DNA of 64,000 nucleotides from Buchnera aphidicola (Uroleucon sonchi) (GTDB taxonomy: Bacteria > Pseudomonadota > Gammaproteobacteria > Enterobacterales > Enterobacteriaceae). A program made the translations under genes and the position numbers. The notes beneath the pieces are model-generated. The model had not been told where the DNA came from and ran no database searches. It was given only the letters and a program-made list of their open reading frames with translations. Where the stretch lies: assembly GCF_011035165.1 (NCBI RefSeq), contig NZ_CP047588.1, positions 496,001 to 560,000 on the forward strand. The letters run 5' to 3'. This document shows positions 55,918 to 64,000 of the stretch, piece by piece. Every line of letters starts with the position of its first letter. Position 1 is the first letter of the stretch.

Positions 55918-57144
55918 TTAAATCATACTTTTACCATATGACATATTAGACAATAAAAAATATTTTGCAATAGTTTGACCTATATCCGCAAAAGTTTTAC
56001 GATGACCTAAAAATTTTTTTTCAAGATTTGGTGAATATATTAATATCGGCACATTTTCACGAGTATGATCAGTTCCATTCCAGGTTGGATCACATCCGTG
56101 ATCTGCAGTTAAAATTAATATATCGTTTTCTTTTACTAGTTCAATAATTTTAGATAACTTTTTATCAAAAAATTCTAATCCTTTAGCATACCCAATAACG
56201 TCACGACGATGCCCCCAATTAGAATCAAAATCTACTAAATTTGTAAAAACTAATGTATTATTTGTGGAGTTTTTTATTTCTTGAATAGTTTGATTACACA
56301 ATTCATTTAAACCTGTAGATTTAATATTTTTACTAATTCCTACTCCAGAATAAATATCTGATACTTTTCCAATTGCAATTACTTTGCCTTTTTTTTCATT
56401 AATAAGTTTTTGCATAACTGTAGTTGAAAAAGGTTTAATTGAAAAATCACGTCTATTACCTGTACGTTGAAAATTTGATTGATTATCTCCAATAAATGGT
56501 CTTGCAATAACTCGTGCAATTTTATATTTTTTTTTATCTAAAAAATAACGAATATTTTGACATAATTTATATAAATTAGATAAACCAAAAAAAATTTCAT
56601 GACATGCGATTTGTAAAACAGAATCTGCAGAAGTATATATAATCGGTTTTTTAGTTCGAATATGCTCTTCTCCTAAATTTTGAATAATCTCAGTGCCTGA
56701 TGCATGGCAATTACCTAAAATACCTGTTATATTATTTGAATTAACAATGTAATTTAAAATATCTTCAGGAAAACTATTGTTTTTTTTTACAAAATAAAAC
56801 CAATCCTCTAAAACTGGAACTCCTGCTAGTTCCCAATGTCCTGAAGTAGTATCTTTTCCAGAAGAAATTTCACTAGCAAATCCATAACTGCCAAGGAGAT
56901 GGACATTATCATTAAATCCTAATAATTTTTGTTTCGATGATGCTCTAGCAGCATGTGTAATACCTAATTTTATTAAATTTGGAATATATAAACCACCTTG
57001 TCTTTTAATATCATCTGCTTCTCCTAAAAAACACTTTTCTGCTATATGTCCAAATGTATTTGCTCCAACATCATTAAATTTATAAGCATCAGCACTAGAA
57101 CCAATTCCCAAAGAATCTAAAACAATTAAAAAAATTCGTTTCAT
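55918..57144 (-). CDS. deoB: Phosphopentomutase
   Basis: Interconverts (deoxy)ribose-1-P and -5-P, linking nucleoside breakdown by DeoD to the pentose phosphate pathway. It has 408 residues (407 in E. coli). It is an alkaline-phosphatase-superfamily metalloenzyme: Asp10 in IVLDSLGIG, phospho-Thr context DTTSGHWE, metal ligands in DFDSNWGHRRD and LTADHGCDPTWNGTDHTRE. An A9 tract occurs near 56780. Order prfC-deoB-deoD follows E. coli with several genes lost between. Confidence 0.98.
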   Translation of the reverse strand: MKRIFLIVLDSLGIGSSADAYKFNDVGANTFGHIAEKCFLGEADDIKRQGGLYIPNLIKLGITHAARASSKQKLLGFNDNVHLLGSYGFASEISSGKDTTSGHWELAGVPVLEDWFYFVKKNNSFPEDILNYIVNSNNITGILGNCHASGTEIIQNLGEEHIRTKKPIIYTSADSVLQIACHEIFFGLSNLYKLCQNIRYFLDKKKYKIARVIARPFIGDNQSNFQRTGNRRDFSIKPFSTTVMQKLINEKKGKVIAIGKVSDIYSGVGISKNIKSTGLNELCNQTIQEIKNSTNNTLVFTNLVDFDSNWGHRRDVIGYAKGLEFFDKKLSKIIELVKENDILILTADHGCDPTWNGTDHTRENVPILIYSPNLEKKFLGHRKTFADIGQTIAKYFLLSNMSYGKSMI

Positions 57145-57203
57145 ATTAGAATTCCAAGAATGTATTATAAAATATAACTATTGAAAAATTTTTAAAATTA
57201 TTT

Positions 57204-58808
57204 CTATTTTCGTACTTTATCGAAAATAATATCATTATGTTGATTCATAACTATATTTAAATTTGCAACGCTAGGAGCTAAATATATTAAATAATTATTC
57301 GTATCATAAGCTAAATAAGAATTATATTTTTTTTTAAACTCATTAATACTATAATGATTTTTGCAATTAATCCAACGAGCAAGAACAATATTAACTTTTT
57401 TATATATTGCATCTATATTATACTCAACTTTTAAACGTTCAATTACTACATCAAACTGTAATATTCCAATAGCACCTACAATACAATCATTATTTAGAAT
57501 TGAACGAAATACTTGAATTGTTCCTTCTTCAGATAGTTCTATTAAACCTTTTTTTAATTGTTTTTGTTTCAAAGGATTTATTAAATAAATTTGACGAAAT
57601 ATTTCTGGAGCAAAAATTGGCATATCAATAAATTTAATATCTTCTCCTTCTGTAAATGTATCTCCAATTTTAATAGTTCCATGATTATGCAATCCTATGA
57701 TATCACCAGGATAAGCTTCTTGAATTGATATTCTTTCTCCAGCTAAAAAAGAAAAAGCATCAGAAATAGTTATATATTTATTGATTCTTATATGTTTTAA
57801 CTTTATTCCTTTTTTATATTTTCCTGAGACAATTCTCATAAAAGCCATTCTATCTCGATGCTTTAAATCCATATTAGCTTGTATTTTAAATACAAAACCA
57901 GTAAATTTTTTTTCTTGAGGATAAATAAAACGTTTATTACTTTTACGGTATATAGGATACGGAGCCCAATTTATTAAAGCATTTAATATATGATCAATAC
58001 CAAACTCTCCAAGTGCACTACCAAAAAAAATAGGAGTATCTATTGCTTGTAAAAATTTTTTATGATTATACTTAGCATATATGTATATAATTAATTCTAA
58101 TTCTTTGTATATATGTTTACATATATCTAATCCAAGTGTTTTTTTTAAAACAGGTACATTAGAAAAATCGATAAAATTTTTAAGAAAGTAAGATTTATTT
58201 TTTGAAAATTTATTTTTATAAAAATAAATTATTTTTTCATATATATGGTATACCCCTTGAAAATCTTTTCCACAACTAATAGGCCAGGTAATAGGAATAC
58301 AGTTGATTTTTAATTCATTTTCAATTTCGTCAAGTAATGATATTGGATCACGACTATCACGATCTAATTTATTAATAAAAGTGATGATAGGAGTGTTATT
58401 AACACGCGTAACTTCTATAAGTTTTTTAGTTCTTTCTTCTATACCCTTAGCTGCATCAATTACAACTAAACAACAATCTACTGCAGTAAGAATACGATAT
58501 GTATCTTCTGAAAAATCTTGATGACCTGGAGTATCTAATAGATTGATTAAAATATTTTTATATGTAAATTGCATAACAGAAGTAGTAACAGAAATACCAC
58601 GTTTTTTTTCAATATTCATCCAATCTGATTTAGCATAATTTTGATTTCCTCTACCTTTAATGACCCCAGAAATATGAATTGCTTTTCCAAGTAATAGCAT
58701 TTTTTCCGTAATAGTAGTCTTTCCAGCATCAGGGTGAGAAATAATGGCAAAAGTTCTTCTTTTAGTCAATTCATTGGTGTAATTTTTATCCAACATATAC
58801 ATACTCAT
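57204..58808 (-). CDS. prfC: Peptide chain release factor 3
   Basis: A GTPase that recycles RF1 and RF2 after termination. G1 is HPDAGKTT at about 25, switch region KSDWMNIEKKRGISVTTSVMQF, DTPGHQDF (G3), NKLDRDSRDP (G4) and GFVFKIQANMDLKHRDRMAFMRIVSGKY. It has 534 residues (529 in E. coli). Three in-frame ATGs lie at 58808, 58802 and 58796 and none has a good ribosome site, so the start is uncertain by four residues. It is 59 bases upstream of deoB. Confidence 0.97.
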   Translation of the reverse strand: MSMYMLDKNYTNELTKRRTFAIISHPDAGKTTITEKMLLLGKAIHISGVIKGRGNQNYAKSDWMNIEKKRGISVTTSVMQFTYKNILINLLDTPGHQDFSEDTYRILTAVDCCLVVIDAAKGIEERTKKLIEVTRVNNTPIITFINKLDRDSRDPISLLDEIENELKINCIPITWPISCGKDFQGVYHIYEKIIYFYKNKFSKNKSYFLKNFIDFSNVPVLKKTLGLDICKHIYKELELIIYIYAKYNHKKFLQAIDTPIFFGSALGEFGIDHILNALINWAPYPIYRKSNKRFIYPQEKKFTGFVFKIQANMDLKHRDRMAFMRIVSGKYKKGIKLKHIRINKYITISDAFSFLAGERISIQEAYPGDIIGLHNHGTIKIGDTFTEGEDIKFIDMPIFAPEIFRQIYLINPLKQKQLKKGLIELSEEGTIQVFRSILNNDCIVGAIGILQFDVVIERLKVEYNIDAIYKKVNIVLARWINCKNHYSINEFKKKYNSYLAYDTNNYLIYLAPSVANLNIVMNQHNDIIFDKVRK

Positions 58809-59045
58809 TTAAAACATTTAATCAAAAATTTATAATAATATTTATAAAATATTACTTATTCATAATAAATATATAAGATTTTTATTAATTTAGTATAATT
58901 GCATTATAAAATGATGATATAAAAATTAAGAAAATAAAAATCAATATTTTTAAATACTTTAAAAATATTTATAATAATACTTTAAAGTGCTAGTATTTTA
59001 TTCAATAACACAATTTTTTTTAAATATAACAATATCCTATATAAA

Positions 59046-59624
59046 TTAATAAAATGAATGCGCTCCTCGTGTATGTTCCGTTTCATCAGATACTTTTTTT
59101 ATTTCAGGAAACTTAGATAATAATTTTTTTTCTACTATTTCTTTTACAGTTGATCCTATCATTGAACAACCATTACAACCACCACTAAATCTAATTATAG
59201 CTGTTCCATATTTATCTAGTTTAATAAAATGAACTTGTCCTCCATGCATTGCTAATTGAGAATTAATTTCTATACTTAAAAATTTTTGTATTTTTTCTGT
59301 TAATGAAGATGGTTTTATTTCATAATTAGTTTTTGCATAAGGAGCTTTAAAAGTTAATTGAGAACTAATTTGATCAGTGACTAAATTAATTTCTGAATCT
59401 TTCAAATAACTAATTAATTCTTTATTAATATAAACAAAAAATTTATTATATTTTAATTGAATATCTACTTGATCTTCAATTTCATCTTGATGCAAAAATG
59501 CGAGGCCACATTCTGCATTGTTTGTTCCTGGGTGTAATATAAAAACTCTTATTTGTGTGCCAATAGGTTCGCGAGATAAAAGAGATAAAAGATATTTTTG
59601 TGCATTTTCGGAAATAGTAATCAT
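59046..59624 (-). CDS. nfuA: NfuA, Fe-S cluster carrier
   Basis: Delivers 4Fe-4S clusters to apo-enzymes. From the ATG at 59624 ([12 protein letters not shown], matching E. coli MIRISDAAQ) it has 192 residues (191 in E. coli); the open frame could extend to a TTG at 59642. The N-terminal degenerate A-type domain carries [22 protein letters not shown]; the C-terminal Nfu domain has CxxC in [10 protein letters not shown], the cluster ligands. It diverges from bioH; E. coli gntX between them is gone. Confidence 0.97.
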   Translation of the reverse strand: MITISENAQKYLLSLLSREPIGTQIRVFILHPGTNNAECGLAFLHQDEIEDQVDIQLKYNKFFVYINKELISYLKDSEINLVTDQISSQLTFKAPYAKTNYEIKPSSLTEKIQKFLSIEINSQLAMHGGQVHFIKLDKYGTAIIRFSGGCNGCSMIGSTVKEIVEKKLLSKFPEIKKVSDETEHTRGAHSFY

Positions 59625-59737
59625 GAGAATTATTTTAATCAATTTGAAATAAATAATTTTACTAATTTATTAAAATAAACACAAGAAAATTTAAATTTAA
59701 TATTATATATATCATTTTTACAAGAGTCTTTAAAAAA

Positions 59738-60508
59738 ATGACAAATCTTTATTGGGATACAATAGGAACAGGAAAAATTAATATAGTTTTTTTAAATGGA
59801 TGGGGGATTAGCTCAAAAATTTGGTTTTTTATTATCAAAAAACTAAAATATGATTTTAAATTTTATTTAATTGATTTACCTGGATCAGGAAAAAATAACA
59901 CTCTTATGCCAGAAAAAATAGATAAAATTATGAAAATATTATATAAAATAATACCACAAAATGCGATATTGATCGGGTGGTCTATTGGAGGATTAATTGT
60001 TAATTATTTTGCATTATGTTACCCTAAACATAGTTTAGCGTTAATTAATGTAGCATCGTCACCTTGTTTCATAGAAAAAAAAAACTGGCCTGGTATAAAA
60101 AAAAATGTAATAAATAAATTTTATTTTTATCTAAAAACAAAATACTATAAAACAATAAATAATTTTTTAAATATAGAACAAATTACTTCTAAACAATCTA
60201 CTGAAGATATTAATATACTCAAAATAATTTTATCCTCTGAACCTCAACCTAATTTAGAATTATTAAATAATAATTTAGAAATGATGTTTTCATTTGATTT
60301 ACGTGAAGATATCATGTGTTTAAAAATGCCTATATTAAGAATATATGGAGAATTAGATAATTTAATACCTAAAAAAATAGCATATATACTTGATAAAAAA
60401 TGGCCTAGTACTCATTCAATAATTATAAAAAAATCTGCTCATGCCCCATTTATTACACATAAAAATCAATTTTGTTCTATTTTATTAAATTTTACTAAAT
60501 CTTTATAA
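59738..60508 (+). CDS. bioH: BioH, pimeloyl-ACP methyl ester carboxylesterase
   Basis: Hydrolyses pimeloyl-ACP methyl ester, closing the BioC-BioH route to the biotin precursor. An alpha/beta hydrolase of 256 residues, as in E. coli. The nucleophile Ser is in IGWSIGGL at about 82, the Asp in YGELDNLIP at about 207 and the His in SAHAPFI at about 235. It starts MTNLYWDTIGTGKINIVFLNGWG. VASSPCF and WPGIK are also shared. No other biotin gene is here. An A10 tract (60075-60084) encodes EKKN. The gene ends at a bidirectional terminator. Confidence 0.95.
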   Translation: MTNLYWDTIGTGKINIVFLNGWGISSKIWFFIIKKLKYDFKFYLIDLPGSGKNNTLMPEKIDKIMKILYKIIPQNAILIGWSIGGLIVNYFALCYPKHSLALINVASSPCFIEKKNWPGIKKNVINKFYFYLKTKYYKTINNFLNIEQITSKQSTEDINILKIILSSEPQPNLELLNNNLEMMFSFDLREDIMCLKMPILRIYGELDNLIPKKIAYILDKKWPSTHSIIIKKSAHAPFITHKNQFCSILLNFTKSL

Positions 60509-60517
60509 AGAATATAA

Positions 60518-60545
60518 AAAATAGCCCTAATATTAGGGCTATTTT
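60518..60545. terminator. Bidirectional terminator between bioH and ssb
   Basis: AAAATAGCCCTAA and TTAGGGCTATTTT form a 13-pair perfect palindrome around TA, with A and T tracts on both sides. It separates convergent genes and works on both strands in principle. Confidence 0.85.
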
Positions 60546-60576
60546 AAAAAATATTTTTATAATTGAATCAGTATAA

Positions 60577-61092
60577 TTAAAAAGGAATGTCATCATCAAA
60601 ATCTATTTCTGCAGAATTATGAACAAGATCCGTTGTTGAGTTATGTGAGGTTAAACCTTTTTTAAAATCTACTTGATCTGTTTTTTTTATTTTTTCTTCA
60701 GAATGATTATTTTCTTGAGTTGATAAATTTTGTAAATGAATGTTTCGACTACCTAACATTTGCATAGTACCACCAATATTTACAATAACCTCTGTAGTAT
60801 AACGCTCAATGCCATTTTGATCTTGCCATTTTCTTGTTTGTAAAGCTCCTTCAATGTATATTTGAGAACCTTTTCGAAGATATTCTCCTGCAATTTCCGC
60901 TAATTTACCAAATAATACTATTCTATGCCATTCTGTTTTTTCTTTATTTTCTCCTGTATTTTTATCTTTCCAATTTTCTGAAGTCGCTAATGTCATATTA
61001 ACTACTGCATTACCATTTGGCATATAACGCACTTCAGGATCTTGACCTAAATGCCCAATTAAAATAACTTTATTTACGCCTCGACTAGCCAT
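60577..61092 (-). CDS. ssb: Single-stranded DNA-binding protein
   Basis: Tetrameric SSB coats single-stranded DNA at forks. It has 171 residues (178 in E. coli). The OB fold (about 1-112) shows [36 protein letters not shown] and [30 protein letters not shown]. The linker is shorter and less Gly/Gln-rich, but the partner-binding acidic tip DFDDDIPF is identical to E. coli. It is divergent from dnaB across a 521-base spacer; in E. coli ssb is divergent from uvrA, so order has changed here. Confidence 0.98.
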   Translation of the reverse strand: MASRGVNKVILIGHLGQDPEVRYMPNGNAVVNMTLATSENWKDKNTGENKEKTEWHRIVLFGKLAEIAGEYLRKGSQIYIEGALQTRKWQDQNGIERYTTEVIVNIGGTMQMLGSRNIHLQNLSTQENNHSEEKIKKTDQVDFKKGLTSHNSTTDLVHNSAEIDFDDDIPF

Positions 61093-61613
61093 AATATTAA
61101 CTCCATTTTCTAAGCATGGTAATAATATATTTATATATTATTTTAAATTATACATGTTAAAAATTTTATTTAATATGATCAAACGTATAAAGATGCTATA
61201 TTATTTTTTAAACATCTGAACATGTATTAAGTATTTAAGTCTTATGAATGCTAATCATTTATATATTAATAATATTAAAAATTTTATATTATTAAAACAA
61301 TATTAATATTTTTTATTACAATGATTTTGTTTTATTTTAAGTTAATTTTTATTAAAAAATTTTGAATAAAGCTTAATATTTTAAATACATGACAACTTGA
61401 TTAAAATTATATAACACAATAATCATGCATGATTTAATAACACAAAATATTTTACTTAATGTATATTAAGTATATTTTTCAGTTATTCATTTTATGTCAT
61501 AGAAATAAAATATAAAAATACAAAATATTTTGAAAATGACTAAAAGTAGATTAGTCTATAGAACGTGTATTATTGCAATATTACGATATAATTTCATATA
61601 GATTCACTAAATA
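61093..61613. other. Geneless spacer between ssb and dnaB
   Basis: 521 AT-rich bases between divergent genes. No gene, tRNA or clear DnaA box seen. It should contain both promoters; many AT-rich matches prevent a confident choice. Confidence 0.5.
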
Positions 61614-63011
61614 ATGGTATATGCAATAAATATGACTAAAAATAAATTATATTTCAATCAAATTAATAAATTTAAAATTCCACCACATTCTTTAGAAGCA
61701 GAACAATCAGTATTAGGTGGATTAATGCTAGATAATGAACAATGGGATAGTGTATCAGAACATGTAGTTGCTGATGATTTTTTTAGCAAACCTCATCAAT
61801 TAATCTTTCAAGAAATGCAAAAACTTCTTGATTCAGGACATCCAATAGATTTAATTACTCTTTCTGAATCTTTAGAGCAAAAAGGAAAATTAGAAAGCGT
61901 CGGTAGATTTTCTTATCTAGCAGAATTATCAAAAAATACACCTAGTACAGCTAATATTATTGCATATGCTGATATTGTTCGAGAACGAGCTATAGTAAGA
62001 GAAATGATATTAGTAGCTAACAAAATCGCTAATGCTGGATATGATACGCAAGGTAGGAAGAGTGAAGAATTATTAGATTATGCAGAATCTAGTGTTTTCA
62101 AAATTGCAGAAAAACGTTTTAAAAAAGACTCAGGACCCAAAAATATTGAACAAATTCTCGATGAAACTATTACTAGTATTGAAAAATTATTTTTATCACC
62201 GCATGACGGGGTAACAGGAATTAATACTGGATATCAAGATTTAAATAAAAAAACATCGGGTCTTCAACGTTCTGAATTAATTATTATCGCGGCTAGACCA
62301 TCTATGGGAAAAACAACATTTGCTATGAATTTATGTGAAAATGCTGCTATGCTATATGATAAACCTGTATTAATATTCAGCTTAGAAATGCCTGGTGAAC
62401 AAATTATGATGCGAATGCTGGCTTCTTTGTCACGTGTCAATCAAGCAAGAATTAGAACTGGACAATTAAACGATGAAGATTGGGCGCGAATATCTGGAAC
62501 TATTAATATATTGCTTAAAAAAAAGAATATTTATATCGATGATTCTTCAGCACTAACACCTAGCGAAGTTCGTTCACGAGCTCGTCGTATTTATCGTGAA
62601 CATAATGGATTAACTTTAATTATGGTTGATTATTTACAGTTAATGAGAGTGCCTTCACTATCTGAAAATCGTACTCTTGAAATTGCAGAAATATCTAGAA
62701 CTTTAAAAGCATTAGCCAAAGAGTTACAAGTGCCAGTAATAGCATTATCACAACTTAATCGTTCTTTAGAACAAAGATCAGATAAACGACCAGTGAATTC
62801 TGATTTACGTGAATCTGGTTCTTTAGAGCAAGATGCAGATTTAATAATGTTTATATATCGTGATGAAATTTACAATGAGAACAGTGATTTTAAGGGAATA
62901 GCTGAAATTATAATAGGAAAACAGAGAAATGGTCCTATTGGTACAATTCGTTTAACGTTTAATGGACATTGGTCTAGATTTGATAATTATTCAGGCCCTA
63001 AATATGATTAA
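61614..63011 (+). CDS. dnaB: Replicative DNA helicase DnaB
   Basis: A hexameric 5'-3' helicase that drives the replication fork. The N-terminal domain starts around IPPHSLEAEQSVLGGLMLDNE. Walker A ARPSMGKTTFA lies at about 229-239, with IMVDYLQLMRVP (Walker B), ALSQLNRSLEQR and the Arg finger region SDLRESGSLEQDADLIMF. It has 465 residues (471 in E. coli). Starts at 61614 or 61632 (6 codons later) are both possible; no Shine-Dalgarno element decides. With dnaX truncated, its coupling to the polymerase through tau cannot be as in E. coli. Confidence 0.98.
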   Translation: MVYAINMTKNKLYFNQINKFKIPPHSLEAEQSVLGGLMLDNEQWDSVSEHVVADDFFSKPHQLIFQEMQKLLDSGHPIDLITLSESLEQKGKLESVGRFSYLAELSKNTPSTANIIAYADIVRERAIVREMILVANKIANAGYDTQGRKSEELLDYAESSVFKIAEKRFKKDSGPKNIEQILDETITSIEKLFLSPHDGVTGINTGYQDLNKKTSGLQRSELIIIAARPSMGKTTFAMNLCENAAMLYDKPVLIFSLEMPGEQIMMRMLASLSRVNQARIRTGQLNDEDWARISGTINILLKKKNIYIDDSSALTPSEVRSRARRIYREHNGLTLIMVDYLQLMRVPSLSENRTLEIAEISRTLKALAKELQVPVIALSQLNRSLEQRSDKRPVNSDLRESGSLEQDADLIMFIYRDEIYNENSDFKGIAEIIIGKQRNGPIGTIRLTFNGHWSRFDNYSGPKYD

Positions 63012-63250
63012 ATATTATATCTATTTTAAATAAATTAATCTTCATTAGTTTATCAATTTAAAAATCAATGATTAAATTACAAAAAATATTTTTTTAATTA
63101 TTTCAATTTTTTAATTATATATAAAAAATCAATTTTTTATCAAAAATATTTAAAAAATAAAATAATTAAAATAATATATTTTTTATACTAAAAATATGAG
63201 TGTTGTCACATCTTAAACATATTTTTTAAAAATTAACTATAAGATAAAAT

Positions 63251-64000
63251 ATGACTAAAAAAATAAATATTAAAATTGGAATCGTTATGGATTCTATTAA
63301 ATCAATTAATCTTCAAAAAGATTCAAGTTTTGCTATCATATTAGAAGCTCAAAAAAGAAATCATATTATACATTATATGGAGCTAAATGATCTTTATTTA
63401 ATAAAAGATATTCCATATGCGAGGAGCAGAATTATAGTAGTTAAAAAAAATATAGAACAATGGTATCAATTTACTCAAGAACAGCATATTTCTTTAAGTG
63501 AATTAGATGTTATTCTAATGAGAAAAGATCCACCATTTAATACTGAATTTATTTATTCAACATACATTTTAGAACGTGCAGAAAAAATGGGTGTATTGGT
63601 GATTAATAAACCTCAAAGTTTGCGAGATTGTAATGAAAAAATGTTTATATCATGGTTTCCTGAATTAACTACGAATACTTTAGTTACAAGAAACATTAAT
63701 CAAATTCGTCAATTCTGGAAAAAAAATCAAGATATTATAATTAAACCACTTGATGGCATGGGTGGTACTAATATTTTTCACATCAAAAAATATGATCCAA
63801 ACTTCTCAGTTATTGCAGAAATAATGACTCATTATGAAACAAAATATTGTATGATACAAAATTATCTATCAGATATACAATTTGGAGATAAAAGAATTTT
63901 AATTATTAATGGCAAAGCTGTACCGTGGTGTTTGGCTAGAATTGCAAAAACTGGAGAAACAAGAGCCAATTTAGCTGCTGGTGGAACAGGAAAAATACAA
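63251..64000 (+). CDS. gshB: Glutathione synthetase, 5' part
   Basis: Joins gamma-glutamylcysteine and glycine with ATP. The first 250 codons are present and open; the C-terminal part is beyond the window (E. coli has 315-316 residues). It begins MTKKINIKIGIVMDSIKSINLQKDSSFA. Other hallmarks are LMRKDPPFNTEFIYSTYILERAE, INKPQSLRDCNEK, KPLDGMGGTNIF (ATP-grasp) and ANLAAGGTG. In E. coli gshB lies elsewhere (by yqgE), so dnaB-gshB adjacency is a Buchnera arrangement. Gap after dnaB is 239 bases with no gene. Confidence 0.97.
   Translation, partial: MTKKINIKIGIVMDSIKSINLQKDSSFAIILEAQKRNHIIHYMELNDLYLIKDIPYARSRIIVVKKNIEQWYQFTQEQHISLSELDVILMRKDPPFNTEFIYSTYILERAEKMGVLVINKPQSLRDCNEKMFISWFPELTTNTLVTRNINQIRQFWKKNQDIIIKPLDGMGGTNIFHIKKYDPNFSVIAEIMTHYETKYCMIQNYLSDIQFGDKRILIINGKAVPWCLARIAKTGETRANLAAGGTGKIQ

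Overview
This window is a stretch of a strongly AT-reduced gammaproteobacterial endosymbiont genome, almost certainly Buchnera aphidicola, the obligate aphid symbiont. Four things support this. Every gene recognised has its closest remembered counterpart in E. coli. Long E. coli gene strings are kept in order with the intervening genes deleted. A/T homopolymers are everywhere. The rRNA arrangement is the Buchnera one: tRNA-Glu-23S-5S with no 16S attached. No phage, insertion sequence, CRISPR array, toxin system or recently acquired gene is visible. I cannot name the aphid host species. Keeping mdlAB, htpG, tsgA, bioH and gshB argues against the most reduced Cinara-type lineages.

Region by region. 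1-8.3 kb (+): end of bolA, then the protein quality-control block tig-clpP-clpX-lon-ppiD, with hupB lost between lon and ppiD. 8.8-12.3 kb: the heterodimeric ABC exporter mdlA-mdlB, followed convergently by the 4.5S (SRP) RNA gene. 12.6-17.3 kb: dnaX (short form), ybaB, htpG, adk. 17.3-20.6 kb: tRNA-Arg, folD, cysS, ybeD, cspE. 20.8-24.2 kb (-): 5S, 23S and tRNA-Glu, with a candidate promoter, a boxA-like site and a terminator. 24.3-28 kb: aroE-tsaC-smg (-) diverging from def-fmt (+). 28-41.7 kb (-): the complete alpha, spc and S10 ribosomal clusters (rplQ back to rpsJ, with rpoA and secY), in E. coli order with nothing missing. 42-47.6 kb (-): tufA, fusA, rpsG, rpsL and tusBCD. 47.6-50.8 kb: fkpA, a 1.3 kb geneless stretch, and the transporter tsgA. 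50.9-54.8 kb (-): trpS-rpe-aroB-aroK, with damX and dam deleted. 55-58.8 kb: tRNA-Ser, deoD, deoB, prfC. 59-64 kb: nfuA and bioH (divergent), ssb and dnaB (divergent), then the start of gshB.

Functionally the window is mostly translation (27 ribosomal protein genes, two elongation factors, RF3, two aminoacyl-tRNA synthetases, formyl-Met processing, tRNA thiolation and t6A modification) and proteostasis. The symbiosis-relevant part is aroE, aroB and aroK: three shikimate-pathway steps towards chorismate, the precursor of the aromatic amino acids that aphids need. Protein-coding starts were moved to internal Met codons where alignment with the E. coli protein required it.

I did not find a dramatic new system. 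The best leads are small: a short ORF upstream of rpsJ whose ribosome binding site lies in a hairpin; a 4.5S RNA whose tetraloop helix has become all A-U; long A tracts inside essential genes; the conserved lon leader; and unusual palindromes in geneless DNA.
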